64,000 nucleotides of DNA from the NCBI RefSeq assembly GCF_005871205.1, contig NZ_SWKM01000015.1:372001-436000 (forward strand). The letters run 5' to 3'. The stretch is from Marinobacter alexandrii. Lineage in GTDB: Bacteria; Pseudomonadota; Gammaproteobacteria; Pseudomonadales; Oleiphilaceae. Shown here one piece after another: positions 29,235 to 39,067 of the stretch. Position numbers and translations under genes: made by a program. The stretch's first letter is position 1; each line of letters starts with the position of its first letter. The notes beneath the pieces were generated by a model. That model searched no databases. It was not told the origin of the DNA and saw only the letters and a list, made by a program, of their open reading frames with translations.

Positions 29235-30287
29235 ATGCCCAGCACCAACTCCCCTGCCTCTTCCAGCACCTCGCCTCGCATCGTTATTTTCGGTGCCGGC
29301 AGCGTGGGCTGCTACGTGGGTGGGCGCCTGCTGTCAGGGGGCGCAAACGTGGTCATGGTGGGCCGTCCGCGCCTGCGTCAGATCTTCAATGACCACCCGC
29401 TGGTACTGACCGACTATCAGGGATTTTCATTCGAGACGCGGCTCACACCGAATCAGTTCACCGACGATGCCTCGGCGGCGGCCAACGCCGATCTGGTTTT
29501 GATCACCGTGAAGTCGGCTGCCACAGCCGAAGTAGCAGACATCCTTGCCAGGGTTCTGCCCAAAGGAACGCCGGTGGTGAGTCTTCAGAACGGTATTTCA
29601 AATGCCGAAGAATTACGGGCGCGACTGCCAAACGCCCGGGTGTGCGCCGGTATGATTCCCTTCAACGTGCTGCAGAAAAGCCCCGGTCATTTCCACCACG
29701 GCACCGAAGGGCACCTGATGGCAGCCCGGGACGACAGTCTGCAGCCGAGCCTGCCGGCTTTCGAGCAGTGCGGGTTGCCGCTGGAGCTACGGGACGACAT
29801 GACCTCGGTGATGTGGTCCAAGCTGCTGCTGAACCTGAACAACCCGATCAACGCACTTTCCAATGTACCGTTGCTGGAAGAGCTGTCTGATCGCAATTAC
29901 CGTCGTTGCCTCGCCATGGCCCAGCGCGAGACGCTGGAGTTGATGAGCCAGGCGGGTATTGAGGCAGTACAACTTACCCCTGTGCCCATGCACCTGGTGC
30001 CATCAGTGATGGGACTGCCAAATTGGCTGTTCACTCGGCTAGCGAAACGGATGCTGGAGATTGACCCCATCGCCCGCTCTTCTATGTGGGAAGATCTTGA
30101 GGCCGGCCGTGCCACAGAAGTGGACTGGATCAATGGCGAAGTTGTTCGTCTTGCCGAGTCCATGAACCAGTCAGCGCCAGTCAACCAACGCCTGACCAAA
30201 CTGGTACACGATTGCGAAAACACCCGACGACGCTGGGCGGGTGACGAACTGCTGGAAGAATTGCAGGCTGCCCGAGCCTCGCGATAA
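29235..30287 (+). CDS. panE: 2-dehydropantoate 2-reductase family protein
   Basis: 350 residues from ATG 29235; a TTG 60 bases upstream is a possible alternative and neither has a strong ribosome site. The NADP-binding motif is IVIFGAGSVGCYVGGRL. VLITVKSAAT and VSLQNGISN-type blocks, the helical domain with MWSKLLLNLNNPINAL, and EVDWINGEVVRLAE near the end match ketopantoate reductase (PanE/ApbA). That enzyme makes pantoate for coenzyme A. It is longer than E. coli PanE (about 303), and paralogues with other 2-keto-acid substrates exist, so the exact substrate is not certain. Confidence 0.85.
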   Translation: MPSTNSPASSSTSPRIVIFGAGSVGCYVGGRLLSGGANVVMVGRPRLRQIFNDHPLVLTDYQGFSFETRLTPNQFTDDASAAANADLVLITVKSAATAEVADILARVLPKGTPVVSLQNGISNAEELRARLPNARVCAGMIPFNVLQKSPGHFHHGTEGHLMAARDDSLQPSLPAFEQCGLPLELRDDMTSVMWSKLLLNLNNPINALSNVPLLEELSDRNYRRCLAMAQRETLELMSQAGIEAVQLTPVPMHLVPSVMGLPNWLFTRLAKRMLEIDPIARSSMWEDLEAGRATEVDWINGEVVRLAESMNQSAPVNQRLTKLVHDCENTRRRWAGDELLEELQAARASR

Positions 30288-30292
30288 CAACT

Positions 30293-30323
30293 AAAGCGAA
30301 AGGCAGCCCGCCTTCATCGCTTT
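30293..30323. terminator. Hairpin between convergent panE and the sugar dehydrogenase gene
   Basis: Interrupted stem AAAGCGA-AAGGC / GCCTT-(CA)-TCGCTTT. It overlaps the last codons of the minus-strand gene. No long T run, so weak. Confidence 0.35.
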
Positions 30324-31894
30324 GGCGACACCCGCAGCACACGGCCATCGGACTCATCGGTTAGCAGGTAAAGTGCCCCGTCCGGTCCGGTAATGACATC
30401 CCGGATACGGGCCTTCAGCTCCTTGAAGAGAGTCTCCACATCCTCGGCCTCGCCATCCACAAACTCAACGCGGCGGACACTGCGGTCGGCAAGCGCACCC
30501 ACGAACAGATCCCCCCGCCATTCGGGAAACAGCTCACCTCGGTATCGGGTCATGCCGGAGGGCGCGATCGAGGGCGTCCACTGCAGCAGCGGCTGTTCCA
30601 TATTCGGGTATTCGGTAAACGGGGTAATCCGCGCACCGGTGTAATCCAGCCCGTAGGTGATCACCGGCCAGCCATAGTTCTGCCCCGGCCGCAGCACGTT
30701 GATTTCATCCCCGCCGCGCGGGCCATGCTCGTGACTGATCAGCAGTTGCTCGACCGGGTCGTATACCAACCCCTGCACGTTGCGGTGACCATAGCTGAAC
30801 ACTTCCGGCCGGGCGTCTGGTGAATCAATGAACGGATTGTCCTCCGGCGCCACCCCGTCGGTGCCAATGCGAACAATACTACCGAGATGATTGCCAAGGA
30901 TCTGGGCCTGCTCCCGGTAGTCAAAGCCATCGCCGAGGGTAATGATGAGCGATGCGTCTGGCAGCTGGGCCATGCGACCGCCGTAATGGGCATCCCCTTT
31001 TTTGCCCGGCAGGGCTCGAAAGATCTCTTCGACATTCTCCAGCCTATCCTCACCCAGCTTCGCCCTGGCCACGCACAGGTGATTAGCGGACTCCACACCA
31101 CAGGCATAACTGAGGAACACCAGACCGCTTGAGGCAAAATCCTCCGAGATCAGCACCTCAAACAGGCCCGCCTGTCCGGAACTGAACACCTTGGGCAGGC
31201 CCGACACTTCCCCGGGCACCAATTCACCCGCGGCCGTTATCCGGCGCAGCCGACCTGGGCGCTCAGTCACCAGGGCACCGCCGTCCGGCAGGAACGCCAG
31301 CGACCAGGGATGCTCAAGACCCGCAACCACTTCCTGTACTTGATAGCTCGCTGCGGGTTGTGCCCGCAGCTCGTCAACCGGCACGGCAAGGCCGGTGACC
31401 AGTGCCAACGCGGCGAAGGTGTTGTAGCCGGCGCGCGGCAGCCCTCTCAACGCAGTCAGCCTGGCATAGAGACCGCCGGCGCACGCGGCCGTCATCAGCA
31501 AGGCACCCACGCCAGCCAGAGTTCGGGTTGCCGCGATCAATGTCGGCGGCGGCGTCAGGGCATCAACCAGGGTAAAGGTTACCCACAGCGCCACAGCGGC
31601 GCCGAAGGCATGAAACAGAGCCCGATGGCCCAGACCAAGCACCTTTAGCAGTAGCCCGGTGACCAGGGTCGACAGCATAAAGCTGACGCCAAACACGGCG
31701 GCGTAAAAAGGACCAAACTGGCGCAAGTCATCAACCGTGGTCGACAACCGCACCCCGGCACCGATCTCAACGCCCAGCTGTTGTAAAGCCAGCAGGTTAA
31801 ACTGGGTTTGCACCACCGTCCCGAGCACCACCCCTGCCACGAAGGCGATCGCAAAGGCGGCCAAACGGCCTTTGAACCCAACTACGTTTGTCAC
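30314..31894 (-). CDS. Membrane-anchored PQQ-dependent aldose sugar dehydrogenase-like protein
   Basis: 526 residues. The first 185 or so carry about five predicted membrane segments (near 8-30, 58-84, 89-112, 122-145, 158-175), which is unusual for this family. The C-terminal 340 residues are a six-bladed propeller of the soluble aldose sugar dehydrogenase (YliI/Asd, GSDH) type: GLEHPWSLAFLPDG, GDAHYGGRMAQL, YGHRNVQGL, HEHGPRGGDEIN and NYGWPVITYG. In that family the last three groups bind PQQ, calcium and the catalytic His. The propeller should face the periplasm and oxidise an aldose, passing electrons to the respiratory chain, perhaps directly to quinone through the membrane part; this last step is speculation. 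Confidence 0.85.
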   Translation of the reverse strand: MTNVVGFKGRLAAFAIAFVAGVVLGTVVQTQFNLLALQQLGVEIGAGVRLSTTVDDLRQFGPFYAAVFGVSFMLSTLVTGLLLKVLGLGHRALFHAFGAAVALWVTFTLVDALTPPPTLIAATRTLAGVGALLMTAACAGGLYARLTALRGLPRAGYNTFAALALVTGLAVPVDELRAQPAASYQVQEVVAGLEHPWSLAFLPDGGALVTERPGRLRRITAAGELVPGEVSGLPKVFSSGQAGLFEVLISEDFASSGLVFLSYACGVESANHLCVARAKLGEDRLENVEEIFRALPGKKGDAHYGGRMAQLPDASLIITLGDGFDYREQAQILGNHLGSIVRIGTDGVAPEDNPFIDSPDARPEVFSYGHRNVQGLVYDPVEQLLISHEHGPRGGDEINVLRPGQNYGWPVITYGLDYTGARITPFTEYPNMEQPLLQWTPSIAPSGMTRYRGELFPEWRGDLFVGALADRSVRRVEFVDGEAEDVETLFKELKARIRDVITGPDGALYLLTDESDGRVLRVSPKR

Positions 31895-31965
31895 AGCTCT
31901 TTCCTTATGTTGCTGACCAGCGTTTACGAAACTATAGCGACCCTGGGGTGCCGAACACCAACGAA

Positions 31966-31994
31966 AAAACCCCGGGCTTTCGCACCGGGGTTTT
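31966..31994 (-). terminator. Terminator after fpr
   Basis: 10-bp stem AAAACCCCGG / CCGGGGTTTT with a 9-base loop and flanking A and T runs, 30 bases after the fpr stop. Confidence 0.75.
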
Positions 31995-32023
31995 GTTCGG
32001 GTTTGAGCTAGTGCTTCAAGCGA

Positions 32024-32794
32024 TTACTGCTCAACGAATGCGCGCTCGATCACGTAGTGACCCATCTCGCCACCGCGTGCTTCCTTGAAGCCCATCTTGT
32101 TCAGGATGGCGCAAGTGTCTTTAAGCATGCTCGGGCTGCCGCAGATCATGAACCGGTCATGTTCCGGATCAAAATCCGCCAGGTTCAGATCCTTGGTGAT
32201 CTTGCCGCTTTCCATGGCGTCGGTCAGACGGCCTTGGTTGCGGAACGCTTCCCGAGTGACGGTTGGATAGTATTCCAGCTTACCCTTCACCATCTCGCCA
32301 AAGAACTCGTTCTCCGGCAGCTCCTCAATATCCGCTTGGTAGGCCAGCTCAGATACGTAGCGAACACCGTGGGTCAGGATCACCTTGTCATAAGCCTCGT
32401 AGACCTCCGGGTCCTTGATGATGCTCATGAATGGTGCGAGCCCTGTACCGGTACTGATCATCCACAGGTTCTTGCCCGGCAGCAGGTTGTCCATCACCAA
32501 GGTGCCTGTCGGCTTCCGGCTCACCAGGATTTCATCGCCCACCTCAATCTTCTGCAGACGTGAGGTCAACGGGCCGTCCTGAACCTTAATCGAGAAGAAC
32601 TCCAGCTCTTCTTCGTAGTTGGCACTGGCAATGCTGTAGGCACGCATTAGCGGCTTGCCATCGGTTTCCAGACCAATCATCACAAAGTGACCGTTCTTGA
32701 AGCGGAACCCTGGGTCGCGGCTGGTCTTGAAGCTGAACAGGGTATCGTTCCAGTGGTGTACGCTGGTCACTGTTTCTTTAATCAGGTTGCTCAT
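32024..32794 (-). CDS. fpr: Ferredoxin/flavodoxin-NADP+ reductase
   Basis: 256 residues. FAD enzyme that moves electrons between NADPH and ferredoxin or flavodoxin; in pseudomonads it supports oxidative stress defence and iron-sulfur repair. FAD motif RAYSIAS, pyrophosphate and NADP region STGTGLAPFMSII, and C-terminal GSPSMLKDTCAIL are seen. GAGG lies before the ATG. It is divergent from a LysR gene of the FinR type, with 140 bases between. Confidence 0.95.
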   Translation of the reverse strand: MSNLIKETVTSVHHWNDTLFSFKTSRDPGFRFKNGHFVMIGLETDGKPLMRAYSIASANYEEELEFFSIKVQDGPLTSRLQKIEVGDEILVSRKPTGTLVMDNLLPGKNLWMISTGTGLAPFMSIIKDPEVYEAYDKVILTHGVRYVSELAYQADIEELPENEFFGEMVKGKLEYYPTVTREAFRNQGRLTDAMESGKITKDLNLADFDPEHDRFMICGSPSMLKDTCAILNKMGFKEARGGEMGHYVIERAFVEQ

Positions 32795-32934
32795 TTAAAC
32801 CTCGTCCTGCTCATTCGCCTGTGTGCGAACTATTCGAAATTGGATTGAAATAAGTTTACCCCAGGACTAACCTATCGGGAAAATGGGATATCTTCATAAC
32901 CTTATTCGAGTGAATCGATTTAGAGCGCGCCAAC

Positions 32935-33816
32935 ATGAAATACAGCTTCCGACAGCTTGAAGTTTTCCTCGCCGCGGCCAACTTCCAGAACATCACCCGG
33001 GCCGCCGAATCCCTGGCCATGTCCCAGTCCGCTGCCAGCAGCGCCCTGAAAGAACTCGAAAACCAGTTTGATATCCAGCTCTTCGATCGGGTTGGGAAAC
33101 GCCTGCAACTGAATGAGCTGGGGCGTTTGTATCGCCCGAAAGTAGAAGCCGTGCTCGCTCAGGCCAAGGAGCTGGAACAGGCCTTCAGTAAACATACGGA
33201 AGTGGGCGCACTAAAAGTCGGCGCCACGCTCACCATCGGTAACTATCTGGCCGTAGGCGTGATGGCCCAATACATGAATACCCCTACCCATCCCAGAGTC
33301 TCACTGGAAGTCGCCAACACCAGCACCATTGCCCGTCGGGTCAAGGATTTTGAACTGGATATCGGCCTGATCGAAGGTGAACTCCATGCCACCGAACTGG
33401 AGGTGCTGCCCTGGCGCGGCGATGAGTTGGTCGTGTTCTGCTCGCCCGACCACCCCCTGGCCAACAAAACGTCGCTAACCGATGACGATCTGCGCGAGGC
33501 CACCTGGATCATGCGCGAACAGGGCTCCGGCACCCGGCAAAGCTTCGAACGGGGCATGCACGGCCTGTTGTCAGATCTCAACGTGTTGCTGGAACTTGAG
33601 CACACCGAAGCCATCAAGCGGGCGGTGGAAACCAATCTCGGCATTGGCTGTTTATCAGAAGTGGTGCTCGAAGACGCCTTCCGCCGAGGCAGCCTGGCGC
33701 CCCTGAAAGTGCCGGAGCACCGGCAGTTTGACCGGCAGTTCTATTTCATCCTGCACAAGCAGAAGTATCGCAGTGCCGGCATCGATGCCTGGATGGAGCT
33801 GTGCCGTCAGCTCTAG
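32935..33816 (+). CDS. finR: LysR-family regulator of fpr (FinR-like)
   Basis: 293 residues. The N-terminal winged helix RQLEVFLAAANFQNITRAAESLAMSQSAASSALK is followed by the two-lobed effector domain (about 92-290). The sequence and its place divergent from fpr match FinR of Pseudomonas, the activator of fpr under superoxide or sulfur-related stress, as I remember it. ATG 32935 has no clear ribosome site. Its stop is one base from the stop of convergent miaE. Confidence 0.85.
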   Translation: MKYSFRQLEVFLAAANFQNITRAAESLAMSQSAASSALKELENQFDIQLFDRVGKRLQLNELGRLYRPKVEAVLAQAKELEQAFSKHTEVGALKVGATLTIGNYLAVGVMAQYMNTPTHPRVSLEVANTSTIARRVKDFELDIGLIEGELHATELEVLPWRGDELVVFCSPDHPLANKTSLTDDDLREATWIMREQGSGTRQSFERGMHGLLSDLNVLLELEHTEAIKRAVETNLGIGCLSEVVLEDAFRRGSLAPLKVPEHRQFDRQFYFILHKQKYRSAGIDAWMELCRQL

Positions 33817-33817
33817 G

Positions 33818-34423
33818 TTACTGAACCGGGCCGCTGTGGAAGCGGAATTCGGTGTCCGGCTCGGTGATCAGGCCGTGCTCGATGTCGAGAAACGCCTTCA
33901 CCCGGTCGTCGACCGGACCACCATTGGCCCGCTCCGCCAGTTTCAGATAATCCTGGTAATGCCGGGCTTCAGATTTCAGCAGACTGTTGTAGAAGTCCGC
34001 CAGCTTGTCATCCAGATGCGGCGCCAGGGTGGCAAACCGCTCACAGGAGCGGGCTTCAATGATCGCGCCGACAACCAGCACATCCACCAGACGACCGGGA
34101 TCTTCCGCCCGCACTTCCTGTCGTAACCCCGCGGCATACCGGGCCGGTGTGAGGTGATCGTAGGTCACGCCGCGCTTTTTCATGATCGCCAGCACCTGCT
34201 CGAAATGCCGGAGCTCTTCCCGGGCCAGGCGCGACATCTTATTCAGCAGGTCGGTGTTATCGACGTAGCGATACATCAGGCTCAATGCGGTGGAGGCGGC
34301 CTTTTTTTCGCAATGAGCATGATCGATCAGCATCAGGTCCTGATTTGCCAGGGCATTGTCGATCCATTGCTGCGGCGTGCGGCATGGCAGGAAGTCGTGA
34401 ATCTCTTGCAGGGCTTCGTTCAT
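33818..34423 (-). CDS. miaE: tRNA-(ms2io6A37) hydroxylase MiaE
   Basis: 201 residues from ATG 34423, which fits the family; the frame extends to 34498 without a match. A ferritin-like di-iron hydroxylase that hydroxylates the isopentenyl side chain of 2-methylthio-N6-isopentenyl-adenosine 37 in tRNAs reading UNN codons. Iron-binding residues are in HCEKKA, EELRHFEQV, EARSCERF and EARHYQDYL. Divergent from acnB. Confidence 0.92.
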   Translation of the reverse strand: MNEALQEIHDFLPCRTPQQWIDNALANQDLMLIDHAHCEKKAASTALSLMYRYVDNTDLLNKMSRLAREELRHFEQVLAIMKKRGVTYDHLTPARYAAGLRQEVRAEDPGRLVDVLVVGAIIEARSCERFATLAPHLDDKLADFYNSLLKSEARHYQDYLKLAERANGGPVDDRVKAFLDIEHGLITEPDTEFRFHSGPVQ

Positions 34424-34499
34424 GTCAGCGTTCAGGGTCGTGGAAAATGGGACGCGGGAGTATAGCGCACTTAACAGACTACTCCGACCTCTGTCCATC

Positions 34500-34528
34500 T
34501 TAACTTTATAAGGGGTTTCCTATAGAAT
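34500..34528 (+). promoter_or_regulatory. Probable sigma-70 promoter of acnB
   Basis: TTAACT, 17 bases, TAGAAT, matching the consensus at four and five of six. It would give a leader of about 85 bases before the GTG start. Confidence 0.4.
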
Positions 34529-34620
34529 GCCGCCCCAGTTTAAGGCCTTTCCGCCATAAAACTCCCGCCAGGCTGAAAAGCGCTGGGCGCGGGACATTCC
34601 AACTGATGAGGGTCCATATC

Positions 34621-37215
34621 GTGTTAGAAGCATACCGTGAACACGTTGCTGAACGTGAAGCTCTGGGTATTCCTCCCAAGCCCCTGAATGCCGAGCAAAC
34701 AGTCGCTCTGGTTGAGCTGCTGAAAAATCCGCCGGCCGGTGAAGAAGAAACTCTCGTTTATCTTCTGGAAAACCGCATCCCACCGGGCGTAGACGAAGCC
34801 GCCTACGTTAAGGCCGCATTCCTGACCGCCATCGTTAAAGATGAAGCTGCCTCCCCGCTGCTGAGCAAGCAAAAAGCAGTTGAGCTGCTGGGCATGATGC
34901 AGGGTGGCTACAACATCGCCACTCTGGTTGATCTGCTGGACGATGCCGAGCTGGCCGAACTGGCGGGCGAAAAGCTCAAGCGCACCCTGCTGATGTTCGA
35001 TGCCTTCAACGACGTGAAGGAAAAGATGGACGCCGGCAACGCCGTCGCCAAGGCTGTAGTTGAATCCTGGGCCAACGCCGAGTGGTTCACCAACAAGAAG
35101 AAGGTTCCTGAAAGCACCAAGATGGTGGTTTTCAAGGTTACCGGCGAAACCAACACCGACGACCTGTCACCGGCTCCCGATGCCTGGTCCCGTCCGGACA
35201 TCCCGCTACACGCCCGCGCTGCCTACAAAATGGAACGTGACGGCCTGAAGCCGGAAGAGCCCGGCGTTACTGGCCCGATGAGCCAGATTGACGAAATCAA
35301 AGCCAAGGGCCTGCCCGTTGCCTTCGTTGGCGACGTCGTTGGTACCGGCTCCTCACGTAAGTCTGCCACCAACTCCGTACTGTGGTTCTTCGGCGACGAC
35401 GTTCCGGGTGTACCGAACAAGCGCGCCGGCGGCGTGTGCATCGGTAACAAGGTTGCTCCGATCTTCTTCAACACCATGGAAGACGCTGGCGCCCTGGTAT
35501 TTGAAGCACCGGTTGACGATCTGAACATGGGCGACGTCATCGAGATCCGTCCATACGAAGGCAAGATCCTGAACGAAGCGGGTGAAACCATCTCCGAGTT
35601 CGGCTTCAAGTCCGACGTAATCCTGGACGAAGTTCAGGCCGGCGGCCGTATTCCGCTGATCATCGGCCGTGGCCTGACCGCCAAAGCCCGCACAGCACTG
35701 GGTCTGGGCGCCACTGACATCTTCCGTTTGCCGAGCGATCCGGAAGCTGGCACCAAGGGCTTCACCCTGGGCCAGAAGATGGTCGGTAAGGCCTGCGGCC
35801 TGGAAGAAGGCAAAGGCGTTCGTCCTGGCACTTACTGCGAGCCGCACATGACCACCGTGGGTTCACAGGACACCACCGGTCCGATGACCCGTGACGAGCT
35901 GAAAGATCTGGCGTGTCTGGGTTTCCAGGCTGACCTGGTTATGCAGTCGTTCTGCCACACCGCGGCCTACCCGAAGCCGGTCGACGTGGAAATGCAGCAC
36001 ACCATGCCGGACTTCATCCAGACCCGTGGCGGTGTTGCCCTGCGTCCGGGTGACGGCATCATCCACTCCTGGCTGAACCGCATGCTGCTGCCGGACACCG
36101 TTGGTACCGGTGGTGACTCCCACACCCGTTTCCCGATGGGCATCTCCTTCCCGGCCGGCTCTGGCCTGGTAGCCTTCGCGGCCGCCACCGGCGTTATGCC
36201 GCTGGACATGCCGGAATCCGTACTGGTGCGCTTCAAGGGCGAAATGCAGCCGGGCATCACCCTGCGTGACCTGGTTCATGCCATTCCCCTGTACGGCATC
36301 AAGCAAGGCATGCTGACCGTTGAGAAGAAAGGCAAGATCAACGAGTTCTCTGGTCGCATCCTGGAGATCGAAGGCCTTGAGCACCTGACCGTTGAGCAGG
36401 CGTTCGAGCTGTCTGACGCTTCCGCAGAGCGTTCCGCCGCCGGTTGTACCATCAACCTGTCGGAAGAGTCCGTTGCCGAATACCTGCGCTCCAACATCAC
36501 CATGCTGCGCTGGATGATTGCTGAAGGTTACGGCGATCCGCGTACCCTGGAGCGTCGCGCCAAGCAGATGGAAGAGTGGATTGCCGATCCGAAACTGATG
36601 CGGGCCGACAAAGACGCCGAGTACTCTCACATCGTCGAAATCGATCTGGCCGACATCAAAGAGCCGATCGTGTGCTGCCCGAACGACCCAGACGACGCCA
36701 AGTTCCTGTCCGAAGTGGCTGGCGACAAGGTCGACGAAGTCTTCATCGGTTCCTGCATGACCAACATCGGTCACTTCCGTGCCGCTGGTAAACTGCTTGA
36801 GCAGCACAAAGGCGCCCTGACCACCCGTTTGTGGATGTCTCCGCCGACCAAGATGGACCAGGCGCAGCTGATGGAAGAAGGCTACTTCAACACCTACGGC
36901 ACCGCCGGTGTGCGCACCGAGATGCCGGGTTGCTCCCTGTGCATGGGTAACCAGGCCCGTGTAGCAGCCAAGTCTACCGTGCTGTCTACCTCCACCCGTA
37001 ACTTCCCGAACCGCCTCGGTGATGGTGCCAATGTGTACCTGACCTCCGCGGAACTGGCAGCGGTTGGTGCGGTTCTGGGCAAACTCCCCTCCCCGCAGGA
37101 GTACATGGAGTACGCCAAGGATCTGAACAGCATGTCGAAAGAGATCTACAAGTATCTCAACTTCGACCAGATGGAGAACTACACCAAGAAGGCTGCTGAA
37201 GCGAACATCGCCTAA
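34621..37215 (+). CDS. acnB: Aconitate hydratase B
   Basis: 864 residues, equal to the usual AcnB length. Converts citrate to isocitrate in the TCA and glyoxylate cycles with a 4Fe-4S cluster; AcnB can also bind mRNA when the cluster is lost. The start is GTG 34621, since the family begins [12 protein letters not shown] and GAGGG sits nine bases upstream; ATG 34606 would add five residues and would use up the ribosome site. The HEAT-like N-terminal domain (to about 160), swivel domain and catalytic domains follow. Cluster cysteines are in FIGSCMTN and CSLCMGNQ. Confidence 0.97.
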   Translation: MLEAYREHVAEREALGIPPKPLNAEQTVALVELLKNPPAGEEETLVYLLENRIPPGVDEAAYVKAAFLTAIVKDEAASPLLSKQKAVELLGMMQGGYNIATLVDLLDDAELAELAGEKLKRTLLMFDAFNDVKEKMDAGNAVAKAVVESWANAEWFTNKKKVPESTKMVVFKVTGETNTDDLSPAPDAWSRPDIPLHARAAYKMERDGLKPEEPGVTGPMSQIDEIKAKGLPVAFVGDVVGTGSSRKSATNSVLWFFGDDVPGVPNKRAGGVCIGNKVAPIFFNTMEDAGALVFEAPVDDLNMGDVIEIRPYEGKILNEAGETISEFGFKSDVILDEVQAGGRIPLIIGRGLTAKARTALGLGATDIFRLPSDPEAGTKGFTLGQKMVGKACGLEEGKGVRPGTYCEPHMTTVGSQDTTGPMTRDELKDLACLGFQADLVMQSFCHTAAYPKPVDVEMQHTMPDFIQTRGGVALRPGDGIIHSWLNRMLLPDTVGTGGDSHTRFPMGISFPAGSGLVAFAAATGVMPLDMPESVLVRFKGEMQPGITLRDLVHAIPLYGIKQGMLTVEKKGKINEFSGRILEIEGLEHLTVEQAFELSDASAERSAAGCTINLSEESVAEYLRSNITMLRWMIAEGYGDPRTLERRAKQMEEWIADPKLMRADKDAEYSHIVEIDLADIKEPIVCCPNDPDDAKFLSEVAGDKVDEVFIGSCMTNIGHFRAAGKLLEQHKGALTTRLWMSPPTKMDQAQLMEEGYFNTYGTAGVRTEMPGCSLCMGNQARVAAKSTVLSTSTRNFPNRLGDGANVYLTSAELAAVGAVLGKLPSPQEYMEYAKDLNSMSKEIYKYLNFDQMENYTKKAAEANIA

Positions 37216-37243
37216 GCATTAAGCCTTTACGGTAAGCTCCACG

Positions 37244-37273
37244 AAAAACGCCAGCCCTCGGGCTGGCGTTTTT
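37244..37273 (+). terminator. Terminator after acnB
   Basis: 13-14 bp stem AAAAACGCCAGCCC / GGGCTGGCGTTTTT followed by more T. Its symmetry can also end the minus-strand operon finishing at 37290. Confidence 0.9.
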
Positions 37274-37289
37274 TTATGCCTGAAAGCGC

Positions 37290-38282
37290 TTATCGCTCGA
37301 GCAGGATCTTGCCGACAGCTTCGCCAGATTCAATGCGACGGTGCGCGTCGCTGATCTGGGTAAACTTGAATCGCTGGCTATCCAGCAGCGGCTTGACCTT
37401 GCCCTGCTCCAACAAGTCGCACAGTGCTTTCAGCAGCCGTGGCTGGTCATCCATGCCAACGCCGTGCAGCAGCGATATGGAACGGAAGATCACGTGCAGC
37501 GTCAGGCTCTTGGCGTGCATCTGGCTCAGGTCGTGGGTCGAGCGGGTGTTGATCGAGCACAGACGACCGTTCACCGCCGTGGCCTCAATGGACCGGTCCA
37601 CGTTGCCACCACCGACGGTATCAAACACCAGGCTGAACCCTTTGCCACCGGTCAGACGCTGCTTGTAGTCCTCTACCGACTCGTCCTTGTAGAAAATAAT
37701 GTCATCAGCACCCAAAGCACGGGCCTGCTCGGCTTTCGCCTCGGTAGAGACCGTGGTAGCCACCCTTGCGCCCAGGTACTTGGCAATCTGGATCGCCACA
37801 TGGCCCACGCCACCGGTACCGGCGTGGATCAGCACGTGCTCACCCGACTGCAGTCCGGCCCGCTCTACCAGGGCGCTCCAGGCGGTCAGGAACACCAGCG
37901 GCAAGGCCGCACACTCGGCCAGCGGCAGGCTCATGGCAGGCGTGCGCTTACCCAGCAGGCGGACATCGGCAATCATGTAATCTGCCAATGCACCCTGCCA
38001 GCCCTTAACACCACCGGCGCAACCGAACACTTCGTCGCCTTCGACAAACCCCGTCACGCCCGGACCAACCTTGTCGACCACACCGGAGACATCACCATTG
38101 AGGATTGCGGGCATTGCCGGGCCGGTTTTCACCAGCCCTGAACGGATCTTGGTTTCCAGCGGGTTCACACTGGAGGCCACCACCTTGATGCGAACCTGAC
38201 CCTCGGCCGGTTCCGGTGTATCCACCTCGCGCTCGACAAACACCTCGGGGCCGCCGAACTCTTCGATTACCATCGCTTTCAT
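37290..38282 (-). CDS. Zinc-independent quinone oxidoreductase / medium-chain alcohol dehydrogenase-like
   Basis: 330 residues from ATG 38282, with AGAGG ten bases upstream. NADPH-binding motif AGTGGVGHVAIQIAK and the MDR substrate domain; cysteine and histidine ligands of the catalytic zinc are missing (ASSVNPLETKIRSG in their place), so it belongs to the quinone oxidoreductase branch. Substrate unknown. It is the last gene of a minus-strand run with a TauE permease (25 bases away) and TRAP genes. Confidence 0.85.
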   Translation of the reverse strand: MKAMVIEEFGGPEVFVEREVDTPEPAEGQVRIKVVASSVNPLETKIRSGLVKTGPAMPAILNGDVSGVVDKVGPGVTGFVEGDEVFGCAGGVKGWQGALADYMIADVRLLGKRTPAMSLPLAECAALPLVFLTAWSALVERAGLQSGEHVLIHAGTGGVGHVAIQIAKYLGARVATTVSTEAKAEQARALGADDIIFYKDESVEDYKQRLTGGKGFSLVFDTVGGGNVDRSIEATAVNGRLCSINTRSTHDLSQMHAKSLTLHVIFRSISLLHGVGMDDQPRLLKALCDLLEQGKVKPLLDSQRFKFTQISDAHRRIESGEAVGKILLER

Positions 38283-38307
38283 CGTCAAAAACCTCTTTAT
38301 TCGGTTA

Positions 38308-39054
38308 TCAGTACAAAATCAGTCGAACCAGAATGGCCGCCACCATGGCCAGGGTGATCGCCTTCACCCAGCGCGCGCCCTGCTTGCTCATGTTTACATG
38401 GGTCGCTATAAAGGCGCCGGTGACATTGCCAAGCGCCAGGGTCAAGCCTACTCCCCAGCGCACTTGATCGTTGATCGCAAAGACTACCAGCGCCGCGAAG
38501 GTAAATGGCAGGACAATGGAAACCTTGAGCACGTTCACCTGCCGCAGATCAATCTTGAGCATGTGGTACAGCACCACAATAAACAACACCCCGACACCGA
38601 CCTGGATAAACCCGCCATACATCCCAACGAAGAACATTGCCAGATAAATGGCCGGGGTCAGTCGGTCCACGGTCAGCGGGCGGGTATCCAGATTGGGTTG
38701 CGGCAACAGCATGAACACCGAGGCACCGATCATGGCCGAGACCAGGACCACCTCGAACACGGCATCGGGCACCCAGGTGGCCACCCAGGCCCCTAGCAGC
38801 GAACCCAGAACCGCAGGCACGGCCAGGCGCAGGCTCACCATCAGGTTGCCGTGGCCCATGCGGTGGAAACTGCCCACCGCGGTAATACTCTGTAGGGTGA
38901 TGGCCACCCGGTTGGTACCATTGGCCACCTGGGGTGGCAAGCCAAGGAACATCAACAACGGCAGGGTCAGCATGGAGCCACCTGCCGACAGCACGTTGAT
39001 GAATCCGGCAATGCCCCCCAGCGCCAACAGCGCCAGGACTTCCAGCAGTGTCAT
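38308..39054 (-). CDS. TauE/SafE-family membrane permease
   Basis: 248 residues from ATG 39054, with GGAAG upstream. About seven to eight membrane helices. The two halves carry the family motifs GGIAGFINVLSAGGSMLTLPLL with NGTNRVA, and VGMYGGFIQVGVGVLF. TauE/SafE proteins export sulfite, sulfoacetate or similar small anions, or take up others. It lies 13 bases after the fused TRAP permease, so co-expression is likely and the substrates may be linked. Confidence 0.88.
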   Translation of the reverse strand: MTLLEVLALLALGGIAGFINVLSAGGSMLTLPLLMFLGLPPQVANGTNRVAITLQSITAVGSFHRMGHGNLMVSLRLAVPAVLGSLLGAWVATWVPDAVFEVVLVSAMIGASVFMLLPQPNLDTRPLTVDRLTPAIYLAMFFVGMYGGFIQVGVGVLFIVVLYHMLKIDLRQVNVLKVSIVLPFTFAALVVFAINDQVRWGVGLTLALGNVTGAFIATHVNMSKQGARWVKAITLAMVAAILVRLILY

Positions 39055-39067
39055 AGGCCGGCTTCCG

